Assembly (NCBI RefSeq): GCF_024868665.1
Contig: NC_079898.1
Span: forward strand, 747,437-811,436
Direction: 5' to 3'
Source of the DNA: Triplophysa rosa
Taxonomy: Eukaryota > Chordata > Actinopteri > Cypriniformes > Nemacheilidae
Length of the DNA stretch: 64,000 nucleotides
Below the pieces are notes generated by a model, which worked only from the letters and a program-made list of their open reading frames with translations, had not been told where the DNA came from and did no database searches. The first letter of the stretch is position 1; each line of letters opens with the position of its first letter. The position numbers and the translations under genes are program-made. Shown here in pieces: positions 1 through 11,166 of the stretch.

Positions 1-43
1 AGAAGCACGTGTTCATAATCAAGACCAACAGCAAGATTCAGAC

Positions 44-190
44 CTTTCTGATGACGCTCATGTATCTGGAAGCGTGTCTCTTGTTAGCGATCATGCTGTC
101 GGCCTGCAGCGGGTTCACGCCACACCCTCGTGGACTGTAACCAGGACATGAGGCAAAGAAATCCAGATTGTTGCTGAAGAAGGTGGTGAT
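44..190 (-). CDS. ppp1r21: ppp1r21 exon 15 (codons 484-532), last exon in the window
   Basis: Forty-nine codons: ITTFFSNNLDFFASCPGY, then RGCGVNPLQADSMIANKR and YMSVIRK, matching the FFSNNLDYF and YMKSLRK blocks. The acceptor is TGTGCAG and the donor GTCTGA. The next exons, encoding the C-terminal coiled coil, lie to the left of the window. Confidence 0.94.
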
Positions 191-267
191 CTGCACAAAA
201 TACAGGACTTCAAAAATCACATCACCATAGACAACATGTCGACGCGTGCATGTGTGTGTATGAATAC

Positions 268-395
268 CTTGCTGCAGCTGTTGGTGAGGGACGCCAGCGA
301 GGACAGCAAACACTCATTAGTGGTACGAAATTTCTGCGTGACGCTCGGCAGATCCTGCTCCACACAAACCTTCTGACTGTAGTGCTGAGACAACT
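268..395 (-). CDS. ppp1r21: ppp1r21 exon 14 (codons 441-483)
   Basis: Reads LSQHYSQKVCVEQDLPSVTQ, then KFRTTNECLLSSLASLTNS and CSK, matching the mammalian KHYSQKAAIEHELP and TTNDCILSS blocks. The acceptor is AATCAG and the donor GTATTC. Confidence 0.93.
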
Positions 396-475
396 CTGAT
401 TACAGACACGAGACAGACATGAGACTGCTGGCATTGCAGTCTTCTGCAGACGCTGAAATCATGACATCCTCTCAC

Positions 476-568
476 CTCTGGTTACGTCATGCAGGCCGTG
501 TAAGCCTGCGCTCAACTGGGTGAAGACGGCGTTAGCGCTGCTTTGACACATGGCATCCAAACGAAGGC
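476..568 (-). CDS. ppp1r21: ppp1r21 exon 13 (codons 410-441)
   Basis: Reads LRLDAMCQSSANAVFTQLSA, then GLHGLHDVTR, corresponding to the mammalian ALHGFHDVMK block. The acceptor is CCGCAG and the donor GTGAGA. Confidence 0.92.
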
Positions 569-640
569 CTGCGGCACAAAACAATCTCCAATCATTCAGA
601 CGCACCAGAGGCGGCGCTGCACGCGGGACATGCTACTTAC

Positions 641-777
641 TCGGGACGGCTAACAGGCTGACGTAAGACTTGAGTTTGTCAAAGACGGCCGTCAGTCTCT
701 TCATGTCGTTCTGTATCTCGCGGTTCTTGGCCTTCAGCGCTGACGTGCAGAGAGGAGCATCGCATTCCTCTTCCAGA
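641..777 (-). CDS. ppp1r21: ppp1r21 exon 12 (codons 364-410)
   Basis: Completes Ser, then LEEECDAPLCTSALKAKN, EIQNDMKRLTAVFDKLKSY and VSLLAVP, matching the mammalian LEEECE..LCTSALRARN block. The acceptor is TTCTGCAG. The donor GTAAGT is used so that the last A joins GC of exon 13 to form Ser. Confidence 0.94.
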
Positions 778-2009
778 CTGCAGAAAACACACACAAACCT
801 CACAACCTCTCAATTCATCTTCTCCTCGCAAGATATTTTCTTGCTAATAATAATCGCACAACACACAGCTTAGGCCACGTTCAGACAGTCAGCGACTGAC
901 TGACTGTGTGTCGTAGGGTTGGCTCAATACCAAAATTTTGGCTTTGGTACGGTACCAGAACCTAATACCGGTAATATCAGTACCACACCAGTACCATAGG
1001 TGATCAATAACCAGCTCCAAAATAAGAATTTAAGAAATACGAATAAGTTTTTCCACAGTTAGGGTTAGGGTTACCTAACCTTCCCAGCCATTCTATAACC
1101 GCCGCTCTCTTTATATAGAGCTTTGCTTATATATCTGTTTTTAGGGAGGGGTCACTAATCAATGTTTGTTTTACCGCATAAACAGCATAAATAAAACAGA
1201 TGGAATTAACATATATGGCAAGCATTCATCAAACTTTTTGGCAATTAACTCTACAATTAAACAAACATTTCTCTTTCAGATGAATCTGTTTTTATCTGCG
1301 ACACCTTTTGCATAAGTATAACAAACATACACATTCACAAACAATATTCATCACCATTAGAAATGAGAAAAGCCCTTAACTGATTGTCCGTGAGGATGGT
1401 AATGTTTGAGAGTGTAACATTAACGATTGTCCGTTCACAGCGGTAGATGAGTCAAAGTTCATAAAATCCCTAAAACCAAGTGAGTAATCCAAAAACGTTC
1501 CCAGTGTAGCTGTATTCCTTAACGTATTTCCAGACACGCTGTTAGCAAGAATTGCAGTTCGTAATCATGGTTCCTCAGAAGTGTTCACAGTTCATAGCTC
1601 ACAGCCTTTAAACCCTTCACATCAGCTTTACTGATATGGGTTAAAACATAGGCTTACAAGACAGAAGGAATATATTTACCACCAAACTGTGGAAAATTCC
1701 CTAACCCTAAACCCTAACCCTAGCCCAAAGAATAAGAAATTGAAAAAATATTAAGACTGCATGAAACTGCTGTAACTGCTTTAAAGCGGCCCTAACACAC
1801 GCGGTTTCTGCCAATCTCATATTAATCTTGAGTACCTATAGAGTAGTATTGCATACTTCGTATCTTCGAAGAGTATTTAGTTTGATCGCATTTATAAAAG
1901 ATAGATACAGCTGTACAATTAGGTCCGTAAGCATATGGCGCGTGCGGGGGGGGAGGGGTAGGCAGAACTTAAGCACGTGCGTACCCATTGCCAACAAAAC
2001 ACAGACATC

Positions 2010-2174
2010 AGTTTCACTCACCGCATGCGGTTCATGTCCGGCATCTTTTAGCGCTGGGATGGCTCCATATATCAGTTTCAAACGATCTCCAAATCCAGCA
2101 TTATATCCACCGTTTATATAACATTCATCACCCAAATGCAGTGAACAAACAAACACCTGAACTTCGCAAACGTA
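2010..2174 (-). pseudogene. THAP-like domain relic
   Basis: The frame carries C-S-x-H-x3-D-E-C followed by a GYNAGFGDRLKL run and GAIPALKD, the second half of a THAP-like zinc domain. The first half is replaced by a (CT)n-derived RERERER stretch. No intact transposase follows. Confidence 0.5.
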
Positions 2175-2175
2175 T

Positions 2176-2176
<1 letters not shown>

Positions 2177-2211
<35 letters not shown>
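2177..2211. repeat. (CT)n microsatellite
   Basis: About 17 CT units inside the candidate hAT element of intron 11. Confidence 0.9.
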
Positions 2212-2213
<2 letters not shown>

Positions 2214-3224
2214 GCACACAAGTGTAAGTGACGTCTGCGCATGCTCCTTCTCCTGCTCTCCTTGCTGCCGCGTGGGAGTGCCGCATGCTTTTCTGGGAGA
2301 ATTGTCCAATAAGGGACTAAGAAAAACTGTTTTACGAAACAGTTTTATATGTTCAAAAAAAACTTGTACGATCGCCGGGGGAGTGTATCGAGCACAGAAA
2401 TACTACGTAATACGCCCAACTCGTTTTTTGACAAGTTGACCATGTTAAGCATGAGAAGACTGCACGTTTAACATTGTAGAGAAGTCAGAATGCATGACAC
2501 ACCGTTGCACCACCCCTTTAAACAGTAGCATTCAAGATGAAAACTGAATGATCAATAAAAATAAAACACTGCACAGTCTTCACTGTATAAAATAAATGTG
2601 CAATGACTCTAAATAAAGCTACAAAAGTTTCATTTTCTCTTTAATATGTGACACAGATGTATTAGGTTACTGTCACTTTAAGGCAAATTCTTTTTTTGAT
2701 GCGGATAAACATTTAAAACACACCGGACTGTGCTTCTGTGAACCTTTTGTGTTTTTGACATAACAGCTTGTGTATTTGACAGTATAAGAACATATACAAG
2801 AGGCGAAAGAGAACTTCATGATGATTAGTAGACTAACTGAGATGTCTGGAATGGCGATAACGTTATATATGCTATGGATGCCGTTGAATGGGGATGTACA
2901 GATGCATCGCAGCATGTAGAATATACGTTACACTGTAAAACAATCTAAAGATCTCTCAGCAAAAGTAGAAAGAGCCGAATTTGTAATAATTCACTCCCAG
3001 TGTCTCAGTTTAAATTATCGCAAAAGCGTTTGTAGAGCGATTCATCTTGTTCTATGTTGCCGCTTCTGCGTCAGTTCTGTGGCATACTGCCGCATAGCGT
3101 TGAACTTTGGAACAGCAGCGTTTCAAGTACTGAAACAAGCAAAATTCTGGTAGTGAACCATTTGAAGTATAACATGTACCGGTAAATTTCCAGAACCGGT
3201 TTACCGCGCAACCCTAGTGTCTAG

Positions 3225-4389
3225 TTCTGGTTGTCCTAGCAACACTTGAGTGAATGAGAAGCTCATCGCTTGTCAAAGTTCTGCTTGCTGAGAAACAGTT
3301 GCCAGCGGTCACTGTTGTTTGCATCGTCGGAAGTTGCAAAACTCCCACTGAAATCAATCAGATGATGTCGCTCTGTTCATGAAATGACTTCAGAGGCACA
3401 CGAAAACACACCTCCGAAGAACAGATTCAGACAGGCTTTACATTTTTATTTGAACCAGAATATAGAGAGCATCATTTAAAAACTACATCACTAACTTCTC
3501 CGCTAAAATGCACTCTAGATCGTGAAAAAAAAGACACTTAAACAGAAGCTGTGCTCCCACCACTTTCTAGGACGCTATTTTTTTCCAGCTAGACCCTTCG
3601 GGGGGACGCACGAGCACGGGATTGTGGGACGTGGAAGGAAGTGAAGGATACATTGATGTTGCCTTGATCGGATGAAGCAAGTGCCCTGATGTGTCCCTTC
3701 CTTCCACAGCCATTATTTTCCACATTAAATCTGTCCTGAGTGGCTGGTGCCAGTGGTTCAGTGGACTGAGCAAATCCTGCCTCCTGTAACCCTCTCCCTC
3801 CCAAGCCATCCGTGTGTTTATTTCTTCTATGGAAAACAAATTGAGGCTTTTGAGGAAAGCTCTCCAGGGTTCTTCTGCATATAATGCTCTTTAACGAGGG
3901 GCTGTTGGTAAAGGTCCAAATTTCAGTTTCATCACAGCTTCAAAAGACTCTACACGACATCAGCCGATGAATAAAGGTGTTGTCCAGCCAAACTATTGGT
4001 AACGAAAAAATGACATACTTTTTAAACATAAATACATGGTTTGCTCTGCCTCAGAGTGCCTCCAGGATGCGCGTCCACGACTTCACTTATTACGCACTCA
4101 CTTTAGAAAGGCCACGCGTCACGTAGATTTCAAAAGATTGAAACATCCCTGATATGCACATGAACTGACCATTTTAAATAATAATCTTGCACAAAGCCAT
4201 GCCATTCAACATCCATTGATGTGTGCGCGTGATCTGTTCTGGGAGAAATGCCCAGATGTAAGTGAGGTATATGCTCGAAATAATACTTTCTGAAATGTGT
4301 ACGAACCCTGACGAAGTGTATCTGGCACCGAAAAACTCATTTATTGACACTTTGCCCATGGTCATCATGAGAATCCAGCACTTTTAACA
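3225..4389. other. Intron 11 sequence, no confident feature
   Basis: Intronic DNA of ppp1r21. The stretch 3990-4140 (around CACGCGTCACGTAGATTTC) resembles terminal parts of common fish DNA elements, but no paired terminus was found. Nothing coding was recognised. Confidence 0.4.
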
Positions 4390-5152
4390 GAACGAGAGCA
4401 AGATAAAGATCACGTCCATCAATGTGCTTGGTTGGGATTTTGGAAGGTGTAGGTGTAAGTGTGTGTTTTTGGTTGGGAGGGAAAGGTAACTCGGTTTAGT
4501 TTCCAGTAAACCCAGCGCTCAGGGAACATTGGATGCAGTTTGTTTTTCCAGGGCAGCAACTGAGTTGTGCAAGTGTGTTTGTTCACATCTTTTTGGTGAT
4601 GAATGTTTTAAAAGGGTGCTTGGATTTGTGGATAGTTTGCAACCGAAATATGAAGCGGTCCCAGCAATAAAAGATCTGGATTATGAGTCGGAACTAGTGG
4701 TCTGCATTGCGGGACCTGATACGGATTCTTGCGACGTGGGATTACATTTTTTGGATAAAAGATGGTAGCGGTCGGAAAACTGTGGTACTATGGATGGGAG
4801 TGGGTCTTTGGACATTGTATTTAATGAATTGAATACATTTTTCTTATTAAGAAATAAGAAAATTTTTTTTTTTTGTCTACTGTATTGACATTAAAATGTA
4901 AGAACAATGTTGTATATTGACAAGACAATAAAAAATAACTGATATGTTTTTGTATAGCGTATTTTATATTTGTTATGGGATCCATCAGGTCGGGACGAAA
5001 ATCAATCTAAGCAGATAGCGGCTGGACACAGAGTGAATTTTCAGCGGGAGCGGGTGGGTGCATAATAAAATTTAGCTGGCGCAGGCGGGACAAAAAAAAC
5101 AGTCCCGCGCGGGCGGGACAAAGAAAAAACAGTCCCCGCGCAGACCTCTAGT
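4390..5152 (+). mobile_element. Probable hAT-like element with decayed THAP-like segment
   Basis: The right end is GC-rich and hAT-like, with CCCGCGCGGGCGGGAC repeats and a terminus near CGCGCAGACCTCTA. Bases 4550-4700 read CVCSHLFGDECF and YEAVPAIKD, similar to the zinc-binding CS.HF..DCF part of THAP-like domains found in fish transposons. The left end was not located, so limits are approximate. It lies in ppp1r21 intron 11. Confidence 0.45.
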
Positions 5153-5399
5153 CGGAACCGCAGGCGGTAAGTTTAACTGCATCAAATATCAGTGTGTGTT
5201 TGGCTATTGCCACGTAAGTGCATATCATGTAAACAACACAAATGTATAGTGAATCAAAAGTTATGCAGGGATAATGCAACGATGACTTAAAAAGCTAGAA
5301 AGTTAAGCAGAACATGAAAATAAAACAGAACTGTTCTCTTGGACTCTCAGCAACTTTACAGACAGATGAACAAACAAACCTTAGTGCAGATGAACAAAC

Positions 5400-5488
5400 C
5401 TTGTGAGCTGATAGGGAAGAATCTTCTTGAGAAAACTGCTGTAGGCTGAGAATGATGTGGAGAAATCCTGCAGTTTTCCCACAGTCTC
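5400..5488 (-). CDS. ppp1r21: ppp1r21 exon 11 (codons 335-364)
   Basis: Reads ETVGKLQDFSTSFSAYSSFL, then KKILPYQLT and two bases of Ser. The LR/KKILPYQL motif is diagnostic for the family. The acceptor is TGTCAAG and the donor GTTTGT. The split Ser codon is completed by exon 12. Confidence 0.94.
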
Positions 5489-5837
5489 CTTGACAATAAA
5501 AACACAACGTGTCATTTCATGTTGAATAAGTAGCGCTGTCACTTCAACACATTCTTTAATAATGATAACACATGTGAGAGCTTTGACATGGTTTCCTCCA
5601 GTCAGCATTAGCCCTATTCGCATGAGATTAGTATTACCTGGGGACCTCTAGTCACTTCTCTGTCATGCCATATTTGGCAGAATATCGAGGTCATGTGATA
5701 ATATTAGTCTCGTGAGAATTGACATCTATATGATTTGGGGGGTCATGTATCATTTTTTCAAAGTTTTTGTTTCCTGTGCGCCTTTTATCCATGTTTGGCA
5801 AAGGATGGAGGCTGCGGTGGAGTGTTTTGCTGCTGGG

Positions 5838-6013
5838 CAGTGGCGTAGCGGTATGCAGGTGCATCCACATATATTGGGCCCCATCACAAGCTGACGGAGG
5901 GGAAAGTGGAGAATGTGATCACAAACAGACGGAGGGGAGTCCCTGAAACGGGATTGTGAATAGGCGTGGACGCATTTAAATGTTTGCGTATGGGGCCGTG
6001 GATGACGCCACTG
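5838..6013. mobile_element. Short hAT-like MITE, 176 bp
   Basis: Ends CAGTGGCGT and ACGCCACTG are inverted repeats. The flanks CTGCTGGG and GTGCTGGG match at 7 of 8 positions. No coding potential. It lies in ppp1r21 intron 10. Confidence 0.75.
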
Positions 6014-6603
6014 GTGCTGGGTCATATCGCCATACACCATACAACTATACCATTTGCAGAAAGAGAAAACTCCACACCATCAGAAATGGACGACATCTAT
6101 AGCAGCATGCGGTAAGGAACATTCTTCTGTTCATGATATATCATACAGCTAGACCAATAACAACAAGACATTTTCAAGCAATAGCCCATCCGAAGTGCTG
6201 AAGTCTTGATACCGGGAGATGAGTCAGTTAAATCACAGGCTCCACTTATCCCGTGCGATCAGAGTTGAAGTGTTCTTAACATTTCTAACAGTGCCACACT
6301 TATTGGTCGATCATCACAAAATATGACTGTAGAGTCGCCTATTGTGTACAGTACACTGCCTCACATTCTGAAATGACTCCGTAAGAGCCATTCATATATG
6401 AAGGTTCAAGTTTGTTTGGTAATAACTGATCTTGAGATTCCAGATATACTTATTTTTTAAAAAGTACTTCATTATAAATCATCTTGAATGTTTACGCAGT
6501 TTGACACCAGACAAAAGTTGTGATGATATGACTAACTTGTGTATGAGAGTATGATGTGTGTATCAACGCACATGTAAAGTATTGATTTAGTTTTCAGATT
6601 TAC

Positions 6604-6705
6604 CAGCGTTGTGATGGCGTCCTCTGTAATACTGTCATGTAAGTGTAGTAAGTCCTCCTCCAGCGGCCGCAGATATGATGCATTCTCATGCAGATACTGA
6701 GAGAA
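6604..6705 (-). CDS. ppp1r21: ppp1r21 exon 10 (codons 301-334)
   Basis: Thirty-four codons: FSQYLHENASYLRPLEED, then LLHLHDSITEDAITTL. The acceptor is CTGTTAG and the donor GTAAAT. Intron 9 before it is only 66 bp. Confidence 0.95.
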
Positions 6706-6771
6706 CTAACAGACAAGCAAACGTAAGAAACATGTTTGACATCATGACATGAGGAGCGGCTGTGTTTGTAC

Positions 6772-6921
6772 CTTCTGGTTGACGGGTGAGATGGCTTCAA
6801 TGGACGAGTCCAGCGGGTAAATGTGGACCCTCTGTTCAGTGTAAGAGTGAAAGTTGAGCAGGGCGGACACCAGACACTGAACAAAACCCTGCGCCTGAGC
6901 ACTGACATCACGAGCTTTCAG
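6772..6921 (-). CDS. ppp1r21: ppp1r21 exon 9 (codons 251-300)
   Basis: Fifty codons: LKARDVSAQAQGFVQCL, then VSALLNFHSYTEQRVHIYPL and SSIEAISPVNQK, very close to the mammalian protein. The acceptor is TGTTCAG and the donor GTACAA. This begins the conserved C-terminal (TTKRSYEDQ-type) region. Confidence 0.95.
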
Positions 6922-7148
6922 CTGAACACAAAACAACCAATCACACCTTTCTCTGGCATATAAAGTTCAATTCAAATCTAATGCTAGAATGCAATTCACA
7001 ATACTGCACTGCATTAAAACAAAATTGAATCAGCTTTACAGCAAATGCAGAGAAGCAAAGTACTGGAAAGAAATAAAGGTGTATGAAATATATAGGGTTT
7101 ATGGTATTATTACAAAATACCACAAAAAAATCAAATATTCAACACATT

Positions 7149-8175
7149 GGGGCAGTTTCCCGGACACGGATTAGATTAATCCAGGACTATGCCTTAGTTA
7201 AATGACCACATTTGAGCAGTTTTTACAAACATGCCTTACAAAAATAAAATATGACTCCAGTGCATTTTTAGACCAAACAACGACACTGATGTATTTTAAA
7301 ATATGTTTTTAGTTTAGACACTCTCCTTTTTACTAGAGGTTCACAAGGATGTGCACTTTCCCCTGTCTGTTTATTCTTTGCACAAATGTCAGTGGGGAAG
7401 CATGTTGTTCTGAAGCATGCACTGTAATTGTCGGTCTGCTTCAGAACAATGAGATGAGTCATGGACCAGTCAGTGGTGTGAGGAGGCTCATCTTTAATGA
7501 ATGGACTGAAGACTAAGGATGTGGTCATTGATTTCAGAAAGAATGCTCCTGTGCATGAAGTCACATCCATTAAGAGTCAAACACTGGAGTGTGTGCCATC
7601 TCACAAATACTTAGGGACAATCATTGATTTAAAGTTGAGTTTTGAAGCTGTCTGTGAAAAGCAGCATCAACGTCTGTTCTTTTTAAGGAAACTGTGTTTA
7701 TTTCAGATTGATCAAACACTGCTGATTTTCTTTCATCATACTTTTATTGAATCTATTCTATTGTTTTCTTTGGTCTCTTGGTATGGGAATTTATCCTTAA
7801 AGAATCAGACCTCTATCAATCAAACTGTGAAATGGTCCAGCAGGTTGATTGGTGAGGCTGCTTCACGGTATCGGACAGGTCCAGCCAATGAGTGTTTCTA
7901 TTCTAAACCATTGGCAACATCCCTTGAGTTTCAGTATCTCCCATCAAATCAACGGTTTGTCCCAGTAGCGATTAACCACGTGAATAGTAATAATTGGTCT
8001 ACTGTCATGTAATGTGGGTTTTTTTGTGTTCTATTGTTTCGTCGTCTATATGTATGAGAAACTGCCTGAACTTTGTTCACTGAAATGTGCCTACGGGTAC
8101 TGAATAAACTGAACCTGAACCTCATTTTGACTTTAGTCTAGGAATAGTCTTTAACCCTGTACAGGAAAGCAGCCC
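7149..8175. mobile_element. MITE-like element split by an L2 fragment
   Basis: The left end GGGGCAGTTTCCCGGAC and the right end CCTGTACAGGAAAGCAGCCC are imperfect inverted repeats of a family I recognise as very common in cyprinids (GGGC-TTTCCCGGACAGGGATTAG type). ATT lies on both outer sides, a possible 3-bp duplication. The middle, about 7328-8118, is a LINE piece, so the MITE is the older insertion. Confidence 0.65.
7328..8118 (+). pseudogene. L2-type LINE 3' fragment (RT end and C-terminus)
   Basis: One frame reads GSQGCALSPCLFILCTN, the RT block containing PQG..LSP. After a frameshift, 7497-8012 reads TKDVVIDFRKN, HKYLGTIIDLKLSF, RLFFLRKL and ESILLFSLVSWYGN, the thumb and C-terminal region of fish L2 LINEs. 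It ends in GAATAAACTGAACCTGAACC, an L2-like tail. 5'-truncated and frameshifted, so not functional. Confidence 0.75.
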
Positions 8176-8271
8176 ATTCAAATGTTACTATCAAAACATC
8201 ACATGTGAGTGAATGTGATATACTTCTACGCAGTTATTAAGGTTCACTTATTTTTGCTCTGTGAATTGACC

Positions 8272-9219
8272 TAGGGCTGTGACGGTGGCAGTTTTTTACC
8301 ACCGCGGTGGTAATAGACAAATCGACCGCGGTGGTGCGGTGGTTGAGAAATATATATTATTTATATAAATAATATTTATATTATTATATTTGCTTGTAGC
8401 AATCACATTACGAGTGGAAGAGAAATATAGACCTTATTTAAATACTTGAAATTGAAATATGATATCTGAAATAAATGAGGATGAAACATCCTTCAATGTT
8501 TAACACGCAAATCCATCAGTGAAACGGCACACTACAGCACATAAAACATTTAAATAAACATCAGTAAATAATGAAAACTTAAACGATATAAGAAAGCTAA
8601 ATACTAAATAAAAAAGCTCTTGTTGCAGTAACTTCAGTCAGTGGCGTATTAACCCTTACAGTCCTTAACAATTCCATTTGAAACAAACCGTTTAATCCTA
8701 CATTGGCTTTCCTGTTCAGATTGCCATAAAAACTTTACTTTTTCCGACTCGTTGATGTGACATTGTCCAGATTAAAATGTGTACAGCTGCACTAAATGCG
8801 CGTTCAGAAGATGTGCACAGGAGCGCAAATGAAGAGATGTCTCTCCGCCACCGCGGCAAAACCTGCGCGCGCTCCGACACTAAGCAAGCGGGTCATAGCC
8901 AGTTTTGATTTTACGTATCTGTTCATTTCACAACAAGATCCATTGCAAAACCCGCAGAATAACCTGGGTTTTGCCGTGGAGGCCTGCGCTCGAACGCACC
9001 AACAGAAACGTATGCCAATAATTTCTGTTAATGTAAAATCTTTTAAATAAAACCATCCACAACTGAAAGGCTACAACTAGCAATCGTTATCGCAACTCTC
9101 ATATTTATTACACCTATATTTGTCAGAGTGACGTGCACTACCGCCGGTGGCAGTTCGCCACCGTCATGGCACTTTACCACCGCGGTGGTGCGGTTGTCAT
9201 GGCCACCGTCACAGCCCTA
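8272..9219. mobile_element. Non-autonomous hAT element, 948 bp, perfect 8-bp duplication
   Basis: The ends TAGGGCTGTGACGGTGG and CCACCGTCACAGCCCTA are perfect inverted repeats. Both sides carry the identical 8-mer AATTGACC (8264-8271 and 9220-9227), the hallmark of hAT insertion. Subterminal ACCGCGGTGGT motifs repeat at both ends and may be transposase-binding sites. No transposase frame is present. It lies in ppp1r21 intron 8. Confidence 0.9.
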
Positions 9220-9227
9220 AATTGACC

Positions 9228-10257
9228 CTTCTCAAAACCCCGCCCCCTTCGTTCCTGTTGCTATGTTCGACAAGCTTTGGGTCTCAGCCACGCGCTCCCA
9301 GTGTAAATGTGTGCACTCTCTGGGGAAATAGTGAAGAAGTTCTGTAAAAATGACACTGATTTCAGAAAGAAGGTCTGCGATATGCATTCAAGGGATACAT
9401 TCAGGATTTGAGATAACAATAATTTTACCAATATTTGTGTCCACACCAGCAGACAATAACATTACGTTAATTCTAAACTCGGCTACGACTGTCACACAGA
9501 TGGATGTATACTGTAGCTAACCTAAATGTGGTGTATTAAGTGTTTATATTTACTTTGTTTGTAGTAATAACAATTTTAGAGAGAGAGAGAGTAACTTCAG
9601 GCAGAGTTTTGGTAGGCCGTGATCTTTCTTTGTGAAAACAAAAGTAAACTTTTAAATTGTTCATACAGAAAGAATAACAGTCCATCAGTGTCTTAATCTT
9701 TAGTTGTGTTAAATACAACAAACACAGTACAACTGTTGCTTTACAACTTCATTTCTGAAAACGTCTTTCCTTTAAAATGTGACTGTAAATGCTGCTCTCT
9801 GAAGGTGCGCTCGCTCGCTCATCACATCACAGGGACACAAAGCATATCATATGTGAGGAATATATCAATAAGTATTATATTCCACCTTAAAACACCACTT
9901 CCTGAACGCTTCCGTCTGTAATTTGTAAAGTAATGATTCCAACAATATCGTGTCTGGGATCTGTATCGGTTTAGTTGTGATGTGCTATTCTCCTTCATTT
10001 ACAATGATTTTGAAAAGTTATAACTTAGTTATTGTTTATCGTTATATAAAGCTGGGTATATAACTCTCTCTTTACTATCACAATTATTAAAAAGCAATTT
10101 TTTCATATTAATCACCAAAGCTCTACTACGCAGGGTTTGTCGCACTGGTTTAGTTTGTCGGACAAAATGGCAGTCAGTCACAGGGGCACATAATATCCGA
10201 GTTATGATGGTCAGATCGCCTGTCAATCAAACTGCTTGTGAAGGGTCAATTGTTACT
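9228..10257. other. Intron 8 sequence with no recognised feature
   Basis: AT-rich intronic DNA of ppp1r21. The only notable item is a short (GA)n near 9579-9592. No coding similarity or clear terminal repeats were seen. Confidence 0.5.
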
Positions 10258-10810
10258 GAGCGTTCACACCAGACGCGACTTGCACGAATGAATCGCGCTA
10301 TTCGCACGTAGTTGGACGCTTGAACATTTTCAGTTTACTCGCTTCATTCGCGCGTGAAATTCGCTTCACAACAGACGCGAATTCGTGTCATGGGAGGGGC
10401 TTCTGCCAGGCGGCTCCAGTCTCGTATATATACAGTATATAGCTTAAATTGAGTAAAGAGCGTTTTTTACAATTTACCAGATTGTCCGACCTCCTCACTC
10501 ACTTCTTCCAAGCAAGTTCCTTTTTATTCCTGTTTCAATAAAAGTAAGATGTATCGTACAGCTCCGGGAATCCACATACAGCGACGATGATTTTGTCCTC
10601 CATTGTTGTTTCTGCCTCCGCTCGCTACGTCATAATCACGTTACTACTAGAGCAAGCTCCTGATTGGTTAACTTGGCGCAAATATTCGCCAAAGTTCTGT
10701 TTTTTCAACTCGCCTGAAATGCTCAATTCACACGAATCACGTCATTCGCGCCGCAGGATGTCCTATCGGGTCTTTGCATTGACTTAACATGTAAATCACT
10801 TGCGCTTAAC
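10258..10810. repeat. Probable non-autonomous DNA element (end fragments)
   Basis: It begins GCGTTCACACCAGACGCG, a terminus type common in cyprinid non-autonomous elements. Many ATTCGCGC/GCGCGAAT motifs occur in both orientations through 10760. A clean right terminus was not found, so the boundary and superfamily are uncertain. Confidence 0.4.
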
Positions 10811-10892
10811 GCAGCATTATTGAGATCTTTTTCAAACAGAACTCGTGTATGCTGTGTACTCTCTCATCTGTACTACAGGAGAATGATCTCAC

Positions 10893-10945
10893 CTGATGTC
10901 GTCTGTTGTGGATGGGAACATTCAGACTATTGTAGTCGCTCCGCT
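10893..10945 (-). CDS. ppp1r21: ppp1r21 exon 8 (codons 233-250)
   Basis: A 53-bp exon reading QRSDYNSLNVPIHNRRHQ, which matches the mammalian NALNVPLHNRRHQ block in place and length. Too short for a simple ORF scan; found from phase and the conserved PIHNRRHQ. The acceptor is ATTAAG and the donor GTGAGA. Confidence 0.92.
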
Positions 10946-11066
10946 CTTAATAAAAAAAACATATTCACTGTTACAAACTGCTTTAATGCAAGAAAACTCA
11001 TGAATACAGTGACTGAATATTCTCAATATGTCAATAAAATTCAATTAACATTCAGTGTCTTTAAGG

Positions 11067-11067
<1 letters not shown>

Positions 11068-11129
<62 letters not shown>

Positions 11130-11158
11130 GCGTGTGTGTGTGTGCGTGCGTGCGTGCG
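11068..11158. repeat. (TG)n/(CA)n microsatellite at the exon 7 donor
   Basis: About 45 TG units with scattered TGCG variants. On the gene strand this is a CA repeat starting about 8 bp inside the 221-bp intron 7. Confidence 0.95.
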
Positions 11159-11166
11159 ATACTCAC

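Larger units (their letters stand above)
914..3216 (-). mobile_element. Candidate hAT-like element, 2.3 kb, in ppp1r21 intron 11
   Basis: Outer 8-mers TAGGGTTG and CAACCCTA are inverted. The flanks GTGTGTCG and GTGTCTAG agree at 6 of 8 positions. Both ends are rich in GGTAC/ACCGG motifs. A minus-strand frame at 2010-2174 contains VCSLHLGDECYINGGYNAGF and GAIPALKD, a THAP-like relic. Superfamily and limits are inferred from weak ends. Confidence 0.5.

Noticed and set aside
1836..2309. 157-codon minus-strand open frame
   Set aside because: Its middle is a CT-repeat translation; only the THAP-like piece 2010-2174 is meaningful and it is listed as a relic, not a gene.
3567..3839. Two overlapping minus-strand frames near 3.6-3.8 kb
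   Set aside because: No similarity recognised, no splice context in ppp1r21 and no phase-compatible place between exons 11 and 12.
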